Assembly: GCA_010672165.1 (NCBI GenBank)
Contig: JAAHHN010000057.1
Location: 1-33,200 of the forward strand
Source of the DNA: Spirulina sp. SIO3F2
Lineage (GTDB): Bacteria; Cyanobacteriota; Cyanobacteriia; Cyanobacteriales; Spirulinaceae
DNA length: 33,200 nucleotides
Direction of reading: 5' to 3'
Of the stretch, positions 33,137 to 33,200 are shown one piece after another. The number at the start of each line of letters is the position of its first letter. Position 1 is the stretch's first letter. A program made the translations under genes and the position numbers. Under the pieces are notes generated by a model. It saw only the letters and a program-made list of their open reading frames with translations, was not told the DNA's origin and did not search any database.

Positions 33137-33200
33137 CGTTAGAACCGCATCTGTCAAGCGAAGAAATAGAAAAGCAATATAAGCAGAGTAAAGACCCAGT
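33077..33200 (+). mobile_element. Left end of an IS630/Tc1-type insertion sequence (continues beyond window)
   Basis: A TA dinucleotide at 33075-33076, the target type duplicated by IS630-family elements, separates the broken gene from sequence beginning CCAAATCCGGATAGTATAGG. A transposase frame starts 44 bases inside. The right end and terminal repeat are outside the window, so the exact left boundary is inferred. Confidence 0.62.
33121..33200 (+). CDS. IS630-family transposase, N-terminal fragment
   Basis: Only 26 codons lie in the window, starting MGRTVTLEPHLSSEE and continuing with KQYKQSKDPV. This resembles the beginning of cyanobacterial IS630-type transposases (a PHLS-EEL...Y..AKDPV pattern ahead of the helix-turn-helix). 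The ATG is preceded by AGAGAAAA. The catalytic DDE domain is beyond the window edge, so integrity cannot be judged. Confidence 0.66.
   Translation, partial: MGRTVTLEPHLSSEEIEKQYKQSKDP

Overview
The window is cyanobacterial chromosome from about base 490 to the end. Supporting evidence: a clear photosystem I subunit gene (psaD), a glucosylglycerol-phosphate synthase gene (ggpS), several small protein families typical of cyanobacteria (DUF760, DUF2993, a DUF4090-like protein), and many copies of the HIP1 octamer GCGATCGC scattered through genes on both strands. ggpS implies that the organism makes glucosylglycerol, the compatible solute of moderately halotolerant cyanobacteria. I do not name a genus. 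Bases 1-489 are different: extremely GC-rich, with G or C at almost every third codon position, no HIP1 site, and coding for the C-terminal part of a KamA-type radical SAM aminomutase. This runs in frame into the middle of a cyanobacterial ABC exporter. I read it as an assembly chimera, not a biological fusion.

Layout. 490-3.0 kb: truncated type I secretion ABC ATPase plus its HlyD adaptor. 3.4-3.9 kb: YHS-domain lipoprotein. 3.9-4.6 kb: gene-free, with hairpin repeats. 4.6-7.2 kb: membrane hybrid histidine kinase. 7.2-12.1 kb (minus strand): mnmE, a TrpD-like protein directly upstream of it, a LysR regulator and an aldo/keto reductase. 12.2-12.9 kb: prepilin-like protein. 12.9-15.7 kb (minus): GAF-PAS sensor and ggpS. 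16.1-19.4 kb: rimM overlapping tail-to-tail with a RibD C-terminal-domain reductase, then a membrane kinase homologue that lacks its phosphoacceptor histidine. 19.4-23.3 kb: small membrane protein, outer-membrane protein, psaD, a GNAT acetyltransferase and small conserved cyanobacterial proteins. 23.4-27.1 kb (minus): a compact operon of isochorismatase-like hydrolase, PAS-GGDEF-EAL protein and M20 amidohydrolase. 27.5-28.8 kb: DUF58 protein and tRNA-Gly(UCC). 28.9-29.5 kb: an orphan gene behind an array of GTAC boxes resembling cyanobacterial LexA sites. 29.8-31.1 kb (minus): DUF2993 protein and cobO. 31.3-33.2 kb: rluB-like gene, RodZ-like gene, and a conserved small gene broken by an IS630-type element whose left end and transposase start close the window.

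The gene content is mostly housekeeping (translation and tRNA/rRNA modification, photosynthesis, cobalamin, osmoprotection) mixed with signal transduction (two large kinases, a diguanylate cyclase/phosphodiesterase, a GAF-PAS sensor, a LysR regulator). I see no CRISPR array, prophage or obvious new defence system. The observations most worth a second look are the chimeric left end, the His-to-Asp change in the kinase H-box, the ATGA-coupled hydrolase/c-di-GMP operon, the 11-bp-phased GTAC array before the orphan gene, the rimM/ribD tail overlap, and the IS630 insertion.
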